Shown: piece after piece, positions 23,949-31,924 of the stretch
Position numbering within the stretch: position 1 is the stretch's first letter
How the letters are laid out: each line of letters starts with the position of its first letter
Origin: Thermogemmatispora onikobensis
Lineage (GTDB): Bacteria > Chloroflexota > Ktedonobacteria > Ktedonobacterales > Ktedonobacteraceae
DNA length: 64,000 nucleotides
Assembly: GCF_001748285.1 (NCBI RefSeq)
Contig: NZ_BDGT01000001.1
Coordinates: 124,001 to 188,000 of the forward strand
Reading direction: 5' to 3'
The notes under the pieces: generated by a model
The model's database searches: none
What the model saw: the letters and a program-made list of their open reading frames with translations, nothing else
What the model was told of the DNA's origin: nothing
Made by a program: the position numbers and the translations under genes

Positions 23949-25447
23949 AAGCTCCTGGTGCCATTCTCTTGCTCTCCTGCTATGAGCTGGGCCATCAGCC
24001 CCTGGCTCTAGCCTCCCTGCAGGCCCGTTTGCGCGAGGCCGGCTATCAGCCCCGGGTGATCGATAGTGCGGTCGAGCCGCTCAGCGAAGAAGAGATCCGG
24101 GCAGCTCGTCTGGTGGCTATCTCTGTGCCCATGCACACAGCCCTGCGTCTGGGGGAAGTGCTGGCGCGACGCATTCGGGCCGCTCATCCCCAGGCTTATC
24201 TCTGCTTCTACGGCCTCTATGCGCTCCTGAACGCGGACTACCTCTTGCGCGAGGTAGCCGACGCGGTGCTGGGAGGCGAATATGAGGAGCCGCTGCTGGC
24301 GCTGGTAAGGGCCTTGGAGCGGGGGGAGGAACAGCCAGAGGTGCCAGGGGTAGGCACACGTCAGCAGCCCGCGGGAGCCTGGCTTCGGCGTCCGGCTTTC
24401 GTCGTGCCGCAAAGACAGGGTCTGCCGGAGCTGCAGCGCTATGCCCGGCTGGAGTGGAACGGCCAGTATCGGCTGGCAGGCTATACCGAGACGACGCGCG
24501 GCTGTAAGCATACCTGCCTGCATTGCCCCATCACCCCAGTCTACCGTGGGCGTTTCTTTGCCGTCCCCCAGGAGGTGGTCATCGCCGATATTCGCGCCCA
24601 GGTGGAGCAGGGGGCAGAGCACATCACCTTTGGTGATCCAGATTTCTTCAATGGCCCGACCCATGCGCTGCGCATCGCGCGGGCGCTGCACCGCGAGTTC
24701 CCGACGGTGACCTTCGACGCCACGATCAAGATCGAGCACTTACTCAAGCATCGTCACCTGCTGCCGGAGCTGCGCGATCTTGGCTGTCTCTTCGTTGTTT
24801 CTGCCGTAGAGTCGCTCAACGATGAGGTACTGCGCCATCTGCGCAAGGGGCACAGTGCTGCGGATGCGGTAGCGGCCTTTGAACTGATGGAAGAAGTAGG
24901 GCTGACCCTACGTCCGTCGTTGCTGCCCTTCTCGCCCTGGGAGACCCTGGAGAGCTATGTAGCGCTGCTCGATTTCTTTGAGGAGCGCCATCTGGTGGAG
25001 CAGGTGGACCCGGTGCATTTCTCCATCCGGCTGCTCATCCCTCCCGGCTCTGCCCTCTTGGAGAGCGAGGGCCGGCCCGGCTGGCTTGGTGAGCTGGATG
25101 AGGCCGCCTATAGCTACCGCTGGCGCCATCCCGACCCACGCATGGATCGCCTGCACGAGCGAGTGGCGGCTCTCGCCGAGGAGGCGGCTCAGCTGGGGAG
25201 CAATCCCGTCGAGACCTTTTTCCGGATCAAAGCGGAGGCCCTGGCCGCCTGCGGGCGTCCCTTCGACCGCGAGGCGGCCCTGCAGCGCTATGGGGTAGCC
25301 AGGAGACCGCCGCGCCTGACCGAAAGCTGGTTTTGCTGCGCAGAGCCGACCCAGGGCCAGTTCGGCTTCAACTCTTGTTGTGGTCCCGCGCGCCAGGAAC
25401 AGAGCGCCGCGGCGGCATCGAGCGGTTGCTGCAGCGTAGGAACCTGA
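23945..25447 (+). CDS. B12-binding-type radical SAM protein with CCAEP cysteine-rich tail
   Basis: 500 residues. Residues 1-125 have the cobalamin-binding-like Rossmann fold (LSCYELGHQPLALASLQARL, VAISVPMHTALRLG, LGGEYEEPLL) but lack the DxHxxG base-off histidine. The radical SAM core follows with Cys187, Cys191 and Cys194 in GCKHTCLHCPI, then GDPDFFNG. The tail has three Cys-Cys pairs: WFCCAEP (464/465), NSCCGP (478/479) and SGCCS (495/496). I recall a family named CUAEP/CCAEP-tail radical SAM (seleno)proteins, in which the first Cys pair is Cys-Sec in some species; here both codons are TGC. The reaction is unknown. It is translationally coupled to YggX; an ATP-grasp gene converges 119 bases downstream. 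Confidence 0.85.
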   Translation: MKAPGAILLLSCYELGHQPLALASLQARLREAGYQPRVIDSAVEPLSEEEIRAARLVAISVPMHTALRLGEVLARRIRAAHPQAYLCFYGLYALLNADYLLREVADAVLGGEYEEPLLALVRALERGEEQPEVPGVGTRQQPAGAWLRRPAFVVPQRQGLPELQRYARLEWNGQYRLAGYTETTRGCKHTCLHCPITPVYRGRFFAVPQEVVIADIRAQVEQGAEHITFGDPDFFNGPTHALRIARALHREFPTVTFDATIKIEHLLKHRHLLPELRDLGCLFVVSAVESLNDEVLRHLRKGHSAADAVAAFELMEEVGLTLRPSLLPFSPWETLESYVALLDFFEERHLVEQVDPVHFSIRLLIPPGSALLESEGRPGWLGELDEAAYSYRWRHPDPRMDRLHERVAALAEEAAQLGSNPVETFFRIKAEALAACGRPFDREAALQRYGVARRPPRLTESWFCCAEPTQGQFGFNSCCGPARQEQSAAAASSGCCSVGT

Positions 25448-25566
25448 GCGTAGCAGATCTGCCAGACGAAGCGCGCCGTGCCCGCTCGGCCTATCCGGTC
25501 GTCTTGGCCGGGCCGAGCGGGGTGCGTGCAGAGGTTGCCAGGCTGCAGGTGGTGTCAGGGATGGGG

Positions 25567-26895
25567 TCAGGTGAAGACAGTAGTAGTGAGTACGGGGAGC
25601 TCGCGACGAATATCGAAGCGCAGGCAGCGATGGGCCGCGCGCAGGGCCTGCTCTACGGCAGCGGGAGACTCTCCCCGGGCGAAGATGAACCCCAGGTAGC
25701 TGGCGCCCTCTGGCAGCGGGACCAGCGGGTTGTTCAGGGGCGCAGTGATCTCCACCCCCGTGATGAGCGGGACCTGTTTGGCCTCCTCGATGCCCTGTAC
25801 GCCCTTGAGGATGCCGGCCCGAGGGATAGGGATCATCATGACGCCGGCGGCCTCCGGGCGGCGCTCCAGCGAGGGCAGTTTTCTGCCCAGGGCGTGCCGT
25901 AGGATCAGCTCCTCCAGACACATGCCTGCGCCGAACTCCAGGATCGTCGAACACAGTCCCCCAATTGATCGCCCAGCGATCTCCAGCATCCACGGCCCCT
26001 GGTCATTGACGCGCAGCTCGGCATGGGCCGGACCTTCGCGCAAGCCGATCGAGGCCGCGGCCCGTTCGACACAGGCGCGGATGGCCTCCTGGACAGCGGG
26101 GGGCAGGCGCGAGGGGGTGACATAGATGGTCTCTTCGAAGAATGGCCCATCGAGCGGATCGGGCTTGTCGAAGAGCGCCAACACCTGCAGGTGTCCAGCT
26201 GTCAGCAGCCCCTCCAGGGCCACCTCGAAGCCCGGAATAAAGTCCTCAACCAGGAAACCAGTAGTTGCTTCATCGAAGCCCTCAGCGAGCACAATGCGCT
26301 TGAGGCGATAGAAGGCCCTCACGAACTCCTCGGGCGTATTGGCCCGAATGACGCCACGGCTGCCCGAGAGACGCAGGGGTTTGAGCACGCATGGATAGCT
26401 GACCGTGCGCGCCACAGCCGCGGGATCGGCGGTCAGTGGAAAGTGGCGGAAGACTGGGCAGGGAACGCCCCCAGCGGCCATGCGCTGGCGCATCAGATAC
26501 TTATCACGCGCCGCCTCGGCAGCGGCGGGCGAGTTGCAGGGCAAGCCCAGGGCCTCACTAGCCAGAGAGGCCAGCTCAACGGCGCTATCGTCTACCGAGA
26601 GCACAGCCTGCAGCGGGTGCTCCTGGGCGAAGGAGACGATGCGCTGTACGGCCTCCTCCGGCGCTTTGAAGTCGAGGGGCAGAACCCTTGGCGACGGGCT
26701 GGTCGTCAGGCCCGGCGGTGTATCCAGTCCGACGACTACCTCCAGCTCCAGCCGGCGAGCGGCGCTCATGAAGGCTCCTCCCCGATAGGTCGCGGGGGTC
26801 ATCAAGAGGAGGACGCATTGAGGCACAGCAGTCGGTGGTTGCGAGGGCAGCGATGGGTGTCGATGCAATGGCTGATTGTTCATGGCAGACGTCAT
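25567..26895 (-). CDS. ATP-grasp ligase (biotin-carboxylase-like / L-amino-acid-ligase-like)
   Basis: 442 residues. A pre-ATP-grasp Rossmann domain (VLLLMTPATYRGGAFMSAARRLELEVVVG) precedes the ATP-grasp core: DKYLMRQRMAAGGVPCP, YPCVLKPLRLSGSRGVIRA (ATP-binding Lys), FLVEDFIPGFEVALEGLL, AHAELRVND and PWMLEIAGRSIGG (metal-binding Glu/Asn region). Such enzymes join a carboxylate to an amine or thiol through an acyl phosphate, in the cytoplasm. A lipoyl- or biotin-type partner domain is missing. It is convergent with the CCAEP radical SAM gene and divergent from the HAD gene; function in one pathway is an inference. Of two possible starts (ATG 26895, ATG 26883) the first is listed; both lack a strong ribosome binding site. 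Confidence 0.82.
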   Translation of the reverse strand: MTSAMNNQPLHRHPSLPSQPPTAVPQCVLLLMTPATYRGGAFMSAARRLELEVVVGLDTPPGLTTSPSPRVLPLDFKAPEEAVQRIVSFAQEHPLQAVLSVDDSAVELASLASEALGLPCNSPAAAEAARDKYLMRQRMAAGGVPCPVFRHFPLTADPAAVARTVSYPCVLKPLRLSGSRGVIRANTPEEFVRAFYRLKRIVLAEGFDEATTGFLVEDFIPGFEVALEGLLTAGHLQVLALFDKPDPLDGPFFEETIYVTPSRLPPAVQEAIRACVERAAASIGLREGPAHAELRVNDQGPWMLEIAGRSIGGLCSTILEFGAGMCLEELILRHALGRKLPSLERRPEAAGVMMIPIPRAGILKGVQGIEEAKQVPLITGVEITAPLNNPLVPLPEGASYLGFIFARGESPAAVEQALRAAHRCLRFDIRRELPVLTTTVFT

Positions 26896-26976
26896 CTCTT
26901 TATCACAGACAGAGCAGGCAGCTCATGTTCACAGCAGAGGCAGCTGGTCCGCTCTCGACCGCCTCGAACGTGTTGC

Positions 26977-27089
26977 CAGCAGACCTGACTGAGCGGTCTG
27001 CTGCTCGCTGGCCCAGTGGGGCCTGGCGAGGCAGGGCGCCGTTGCCCGGCGCAGGGCACTCGAATCCGCGGTGCTCCTCTGGCATTATA
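26977..27089 (-). promoter_or_regulatory. Promoter -10 and leader hairpin of the ATP-grasp gene
   Basis: Minus strand TATAAT (27089-27084) predicts a start near 27077 and a ~180-base untranslated leader. Within it CAGCAGACC (26977-26985) and GGTCTGCTG (26995-27003) form a perfect 9-base hairpin with a 9-base loop. A leader this long and structured suggests post-initiation control. The whole 26896-27322 interval is otherwise gene-free. Confidence 0.5.
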
Positions 27090-27322
27090 GCGCAACCGGG
27101 CCAGCCAGCGACAGGGGGCACCTGGCCCTGGTCAGAGAGAGAGGGAGCAGGCAGCGAGGGCCGTCTCGTTGGAACCAGCAGGCCAGTTCGGGCGTACTAC
27201 TCCTATCGGCGAGCATCCGAGGGGGCAGCCAGGCAGATGGGAGCTCAGCTCGTGCGCCGCTGGTAGGACGAGGGCCAGGTCTCATGCGAGGCCAGCAAGC
27301 CAGGTAAGGAGGAAAGGAAAGC

Positions 27323-28012
27323 ATGTCCACGCTCGTCTTCTGGATCGACGTTGACAATACCCTGCTCAACAATGACCATGTCAAAGCCGAGCTCGAGCGC
27401 GAGCTGCGGGCAGTCCTCGGAGCAGCCTTGACGGAACGTTTCTGGAGCCTCTACGAAGCGGTGCGCCATGAGCGAGGCGTCGTCGATATTCCCCAGGCGC
27501 TGCGCCGGCTGCGGGCCGAGAGGTCGCAGCGGGAGTTACCGGAAGCGAGGTTTCAGCAAGCCTGTGACCTCTTCGAGCAGTACCCATTTGCGACAGCCCT
27601 TTATCCGGGGGCCCGGGAGGCGCTCGCGCACCTGAGCCAGCTTGGTCTCACCGTCATTGTCTCCGATGGTGACCATCTCTTCCAGGCAGAAAAGATCGTC
27701 AACAGCCATCTAGCCGAAGCTGTAGGGGGGCGTGTCCTCATCTATGATCACAAGGAGCGGCATCTTGAAGAGACCATGAGGCGTTACCCAGGCGAGCAGT
27801 ATGTTGCCATCGACGATCGGCTTGACCTGCTGGCCGCCTGCAAGGTCCAGTTAGGGGAACGGCTGACCACGGTCTTTGTGCGTCAGGGAAGGCATGCGGA
27901 AGAGGGATTACGGCAGCCGGGACATTACCAGGCAGATAGGAGCGTCGAGGCCATTGGCCAGCTCTGTCATTACAGGGCCACGGATTTCCTGCCGGAGGGC
28001 CGGCCCCGCTAA
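27323..28012 (+). CDS. HAD-superfamily hydrolase (phosphatase-like)
   Basis: 229 residues. Motif I is FWIDVDNTLL, with the Asp nucleophile and acid/base at residues 9 and 11. An alpha-helical cap follows. Motif II is VIVSDGD, a lysine of motif III lies around DHKERH, and motif IV is YVAIDDRLDL. The fold predicts Mg-dependent phosphoester hydrolysis of a small molecule in the cytoplasm. Ribosome binding site AAGGAGGAAAGGAAAGC is strong. It sits between the divergent ATP-grasp gene and the JAMM gene; whether it belongs with the former is unknown. Confidence 0.82.
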   Translation: MSTLVFWIDVDNTLLNNDHVKAELERELRAVLGAALTERFWSLYEAVRHERGVVDIPQALRRLRAERSQRELPEARFQQACDLFEQYPFATALYPGAREALAHLSQLGLTVIVSDGDHLFQAEKIVNSHLAEAVGGRVLIYDHKERHLEETMRRYPGEQYVAIDDRLDLLAACKVQLGERLTTVFVRQGRHAEEGLRQPGHYQADRSVEAIGQLCHYRATDFLPEGRPR

Positions 28013-28122
28013 CGAGGGCGAGGGCCGGACTCACGAACAGAGGCTTGTCAGGGCAGGGGCGGTACTTTATCATCTGCAAGCGGAAGGGACAAGACAGTCA
28101 GCAGTCATAGAGGAGGAAAGAC

Positions 28123-28704
28123 ATGTCGCAGGAAGCGTGGAAGGCGAGGCCCGAGGCAGCCGGGAGAGGGAGGAGCACAGTGGTACTTCCCCGTGGAGTG
28201 CAGCGCGCGCTGCTAGACGACGTCTGGAGCCGGAGGAAGATAGAGGCCTGTGGGCTACTCCGAGGGGAAATTGATGCCCAGGGGAACTGGCATGTTGTCG
28301 CCGTGCACCCTCTCGCCAACATTGCCGAGTCGCCCGTCTCGTTCGAATTCGCGCCGGAGGATGTCCTGCAGGTGGAGCTCGCCTATCCGGGGCAGGTCAT
28401 TGGAGTCTACCACAGCCATCCGGGGGGGCTGCGTGGGGCCAGCCGTACCGATCGCGAGACCATGCAGCGTGTCAACGGGGAGCAGCAGATCCCCTGGGTC
28501 TGGCTGATTCTCTGTGGGCCATTCACTGCCAGCCTGCCGTTGGCGGAAGCGAGTGCAGGCGATCGGGCAGCAGAGGAAGCCTGTGCCCGTTGGCTCTCAG
28601 AGCGGTTGCTGGCCTATTACCACGATCCCAGCGAGGGGCTGCGGCAGGTGGTTGCGGTCCTGGAGCCAGGTGTGCAGCCTCAGCGGGCTGAGCGGAGGGT
28701 GTGA
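28123..28704 (+). CDS. JAMM/Mov34-type metallopeptidase-domain protein
   Basis: 193 residues. All JAMM zinc-site residues are visible: Glu41 in KIEACGLLRG, and His97, His99, Ser107 and Asp110 in HSHPGGLRGASRTD. FEFAPEDVLQVELAY is the usual helix before the active site. JAMM proteins of this prokaryotic class remove C-terminal extensions from ubiquitin-like or sulfur-carrier proteins; no ubiquitin-like partner is encoded nearby, so the substrate is open. Strong GAGGAGGAAAGAC ribosome binding site. It is downstream of the HAD gene by 110 bases and probably co-transcribed with it. Confidence 0.85.
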   Translation: MSQEAWKARPEAAGRGRSTVVLPRGVQRALLDDVWSRRKIEACGLLRGEIDAQGNWHVVAVHPLANIAESPVSFEFAPEDVLQVELAYPGQVIGVYHSHPGGLRGASRTDRETMQRVNGEQQIPWVWLILCGPFTASLPLAEASAGDRAAEEACARWLSERLLAYYHDPSEGLRQVVAVLEPGVQPQRAERRV

Positions 28705-28881
28705 GCGGAGTAGGGGGCACCGGGGGGGAGGAGAGAGGAGAGGGGCCATACGCTCACTCAAAAGGGGAAGTATCTGGCAAATTCCTGGCAGATCTGCTAC
28801 ACTCAGGGAGAAATCGCGAGAGGCTGGCTCACAAGCAAACAGGCAGCACTAACAGCGTTACCCAGGAGGATTACGGACTCA

Positions 28882-30219
28882 ATGTCTCAATACAGTGTCT
28901 GTCCGCAGTGCGGCAGCCAGGTGGGGCCAGATGAGGCATTTTGTGGGCAGTGTGGTGCGGCGCTCACATCCCCGGGGTCGCCGGCGCAGCCGACGCAGAT
29001 GACGGGAACGCCGCCCCCACCGGGGTCGAGGAGCGGACTCTTACAGGGCTACAGCCGGGGGGTCTCGCCGCCGCCCGGGCACTATCCGGCGGGGTCTGGG
29101 GGGGGGTCAGGCGCGGGCAGCGCGACGCCGGGTCCGCCCTCGCCCTGGGCGACCGAGCCGATGTCTAGCAGTGCGCTCGGTGGAGGGCCGCGGACGCCGG
29201 CGCCGAGCCAGCGAACAGAGTTCTATCAGGATGCGACGGAGGCGATGCCGGCGGCGGGGGCTGGATATGGGCAGCCTGGTCAGCCGCCCCAGGCGGAGTT
29301 TCCGGCGGCCCCTGGCTACCAGACGGGGTATCAAGGGCCGGCAGGAGGAGCCTATGGCACGGGGGTACAGCAACCCTACCCAGGGGCAGGCGCACCCTAT
29401 CCTCCGACCATGCCGCCGTACCAGCCGGGGCAGACAGGTTTTGCCGGCCCCGGCACCTACCCGGGGACGGTCATGCCGGGGCAGACCTATGGCGGGGGAT
29501 TTCCGCCACGTCCGCAGCCAGGCGGTGGTCCAGGCCCGAATCAGCGGAACACCTGGGTTGTCGTCACAGCTGTGGGGGCTGTGGTTGTGCTTTTCCTCAT
29601 CATTTTACTTGGTGCCTTTGTCTGGATGCGGGGGGGGTCCCAGACGGGAGCGGGGCCGACGGCAACGGTCGCAACGGAGGCGAGTCCGACGCCCAGTCCG
29701 ACGCCTAGCCCAACGCCGACGCCCAGTCCGACGCCCAGTCCGACCCCGACGCCCTCACCGGCAGTGTCACCGACGCCCCCGCCCAGCCCTGGCTTCGCCT
29801 GGTGTGATCAATGCCGCAACGAGGGCTTTACTACGCAGTATCCGCTCGGTTGGAGCCAAAGCTCCACACCTGACGGGACGGGAATTCGTTTCACCAGTCC
29901 CACCAGCAGCGAAATCACCGCCTCTTTTAAGGTGCCGGGGTCTACCAATCAGACGTCGGATCAATTGGTAGCCAGCGAGATTTCGCAGCTGTCAGGGGCA
30001 ACCAATGTCAGCCCGACGACCACCACAACGATCGGCGGGACGACCTGGCGTACAGCTTCCGCTGACTATCAGCAGCAGAGCCAGGATCACATCCAGGTCT
30101 ATGCCACTGTCTATCAAGGCAAGGCCTATCTGATCGAGATCCAGGCGCCGCACGATCAGTTTGATCAGATGAACACGCAGTATTTTGCGACTATGTTGGC
30201 AACATTCCAGTTTGTCTAA
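28882..30219 (+). CDS. Zinc-ribbon, proline-rich single-pass membrane protein with TPSP spacer and exported domain
   Basis: 445 residues. An N-terminal zinc ribbon (Cys7, Cys10, Cys21, Cys24) is followed by ~190 residues of Gly/Pro/Tyr/Gln-rich cytosolic sequence and one TM helix (about 224-249). A threonine-proline-serine repeat (about 265-305) leads to a ~150-residue outside domain with WCDQCRNEGFTTQYPLGW and an C-terminal beta pattern resembling PsbP-like/lipoprotein sensor domains. Double-zinc-ribbon proteins of this layout are common in Ktedonobacteria. The repeat is also visible in the DNA as CCGACGCCCAGT-type units at 29690-29770. The function is unknown; a cell-surface sensor or adhesin is possible. 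Confidence 0.8.
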   Translation: MSQYSVCPQCGSQVGPDEAFCGQCGAALTSPGSPAQPTQMTGTPPPPGSRSGLLQGYSRGVSPPPGHYPAGSGGGSGAGSATPGPPSPWATEPMSSSALGGGPRTPAPSQRTEFYQDATEAMPAAGAGYGQPGQPPQAEFPAAPGYQTGYQGPAGGAYGTGVQQPYPGAGAPYPPTMPPYQPGQTGFAGPGTYPGTVMPGQTYGGGFPPRPQPGGGPGPNQRNTWVVVTAVGAVVVLFLIILLGAFVWMRGGSQTGAGPTATVATEASPTPSPTPSPTPTPSPTPSPTPTPSPAVSPTPPPSPGFAWCDQCRNEGFTTQYPLGWSQSSTPDGTGIRFTSPTSSEITASFKVPGSTNQTSDQLVASEISQLSGATNVSPTTTTTIGGTTWRTASADYQQQSQDHIQVYATVYQGKAYLIEIQAPHDQFDQMNTQYFATMLATFQFV

Positions 30220-30244
30220 GCGAGAGGCTGCCAGGTCAGAGAAG

Positions 30245-30291
30245 CCACTCAGCCGGCTGAGCTAGCGGAGCTGGCGGAGCTGGCTGAGTGG
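30245..30291 (+). terminator. Hairpin after the zinc-ribbon gene
   Basis: CCACTCAGCC (30245-30254) pairs perfectly with GGCTGAGTGG (30282-30291) across a 27-base loop that itself contains GCTGAGCTAGC. It lies 25 bases after the stop; no T run. The rest of 30220-30562 is gene-free and holds the purA promoter. Confidence 0.5.
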
Positions 30292-30475
30292 ACCGGGCAA
30301 GAGGAGAGCGAGGGAAGGGCAAGAGAGCGAGCGGTCTTGTCTGTGGGGTAGCCGAGGCTTGCTGGCAAGAAGGGCAGCGTGCGGGCTGGAGTGAGATGGA
30401 AGGTGGGGAGGTAGAGAGGCAACAGCGCAGTGTTGGTTCGGGGGCGCTCCAGGCGACTCCAGGCGGCCTGCGAGG

Positions 30476-30504
30476 TTGAGAAAGATGGGTTGGGGTGGTA
30501 TCCT
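30476..30504 (+). promoter_or_regulatory. Promoter of purA
   Basis: TTGAGA (30476-30481), a 17-base spacer and TATCCT (30499-30504), 59 bases before the purA ATG. The longest ORF begins exactly at this -35, showing that its upstream start is spurious. Confidence 0.6.
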
Positions 30505-30562
30505 GGATACAGGAGAGCTTACGAGAGCAATCAGGAAGCAGAAGAAGAGGAAGAGCAGTGCT

Positions 30563-31849
30563 ATGGCGGTAGTTGCAGTTATTGGCGCCCAGTGGGGGGA
30601 TGAGGGGAAGGGAAAGATCGTCGATGAGCTGGCGGCGCGGGCGCACTTCGTCGTTCGCTACCAGGGAGGGAGCAACGCGGGTCATCGTGTTGTCCATGAG
30701 AAAGGAGAATTCGTCTTCCGTCTCATTCCCTCGGGGATTCTCTATCCGCAGACCTCCTGCATCATCGGCAACGGGGTCGTCGTTGACCCTCGCGGCCTGC
30801 TCGAGGAGATGGAGGAGCTGGAGCGGCAGGGGGTTGATATCTCGCGTCTCTCCATCAGCGAGCGGGCCCATGTGGTGATGCCCTACCACTTCCTGCTCGA
30901 CCGGCTGGAAGAGGAGGCACGCGGTGAAGAGAAGATCGGCAGCACCCAGCGAGGGATCTCACCGGCCTATGTTGACAAGCATGCCCGCAGCGGCATCCGC
31001 ATGGCCGACTTGCTCGATGTGGATGCCTTCCGAAGCAAGCTGGCCACGATCCTGCAGCAGAAGAACCGCATGATCACCCAGATCTATGGTCAGCCGCCGC
31101 TCTCGTTGGAGGAGATTCATGGCGAATACTTCCGTTATGGCCAGCGGCTGCGCCCCTATATTGCCGACACTCAGGCCATGCTGCATGAGGCGCTTTTCGA
31201 GCGCAAGACCATCCTGCTAGAGGGGGCGCAGGGGGCCCTGCTGGACGTTGACTTTGGCACCTATCCCTTTGTCACGGCCTCCTCGACGCTGGCGGCCAAC
31301 GCGGCCAGTGGGGCGGGTTTGCCACCGCGTTCGATCGATCGTGTGGTTGGGGTCTACAAAGCCTATATCACGCGCGTGGGAAGCGGGCCGATGCCAACGG
31401 AGCTTTTCGACGATGCAGGGGAAGAGATGCGGCGCCGTGGTCACGAGTATGGGACCAACACCGGTCGAGCGCGGCGTTGTGGCTGGTTCGATGCGGTGGC
31501 AGGGCGCTTCGTTGCTCAGCTCAACGGTCTGGACGCGATGGTCATCACCAAGCTTGATGTCCTGGATACCTTTCCCACGATCAAGATCTGCACCGCCTAT
31601 CGTCTCTATGGGAAGATCATCCACAGCCTGCCAGCCAATCTGAACGATCTGGCAGCCTGTGAGCCAGTCTATGAAGAACTTGAGGGCTGGCAGTGCAGCA
31701 CCAGCGGCATCAGCGACTATGATGATCTTCCGCGTGCAGCCAGGCATTACCTGAAGCGTCTAGAGGAGTTGCTGGAGACGCCGATTGCCATGATCTCGGT
31801 CAGCCCTCAGCGTGGGCGCACAATCCAGCTACAGGATGTGCTGGCCTGA
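30563..31849 (+). CDS. purA: Adenylosuccinate synthetase
   Basis: 428 residues, the usual length. The GTP-binding start IGAQWGDEGKGK (residues 7-18) is followed by RYQGGSNAGH, ERAHVVMPYH, the IMP site GSTQRGISPAY, EGAQGALLDVDFGTYPFVTASST and TKLDVLD. It catalyses IMP + aspartate + GTP to adenylosuccinate in the cytoplasm. Start ATG 30563 with GAGGAAGAG upstream, at the family's standard N-terminus. It stands first in a plus-strand group with the YbaK-like and flavin reductase genes, but each of these has its own ribosome binding site and spacing over 70 bases. Confidence 0.97.
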   Translation: MAVVAVIGAQWGDEGKGKIVDELAARAHFVVRYQGGSNAGHRVVHEKGEFVFRLIPSGILYPQTSCIIGNGVVVDPRGLLEEMEELERQGVDISRLSISERAHVVMPYHFLLDRLEEEARGEEKIGSTQRGISPAYVDKHARSGIRMADLLDVDAFRSKLATILQQKNRMITQIYGQPPLSLEEIHGEYFRYGQRLRPYIADTQAMLHEALFERKTILLEGAQGALLDVDFGTYPFVTASSTLAANAASGAGLPPRSIDRVVGVYKAYITRVGSGPMPTELFDDAGEEMRRRGHEYGTNTGRARRCGWFDAVAGRFVAQLNGLDAMVITKLDVLDTFPTIKICTAYRLYGKIIHSLPANLNDLAACEPVYEELEGWQCSTSGISDYDDLPRAARHYLKRLEELLETPIAMISVSPQRGRTIQLQDVLA

Positions 31850-31924
31850 GCGAGAGGAGAGCGTTTCTCGCGCTTCGCTTCTGCCACGTCAGCAGGCAAG
31901 GAAGGAGAGACAGACGGAGGAGCA

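Noticed and set aside
25369-25400. Possible selenocysteine codon in the CCAEP tail
   Set aside because: Both codons of the Cys-Cys pair in WFCCAEP are TGC, not TGA, so this copy is the cysteine form.
24908-25993. 361-residue minus-strand ORF under the radical SAM gene
   Set aside because: It is antisense to the CCAEP radical SAM and crosses into the ATP-grasp gene in another frame; low complexity and no motif.
26023-26988. 321-residue plus-strand ORF opposite the ATP-grasp gene
   Set aside because: The sense frame has clear ATP-grasp motifs; this is a shadow.
27005-27085. tRNA-like T-arm (CTCGAATCC) near the ATP-grasp leader
   Set aside because: The T-loop lacks the invariant TTC, and no acceptor or anticodon stem pairs upstream.
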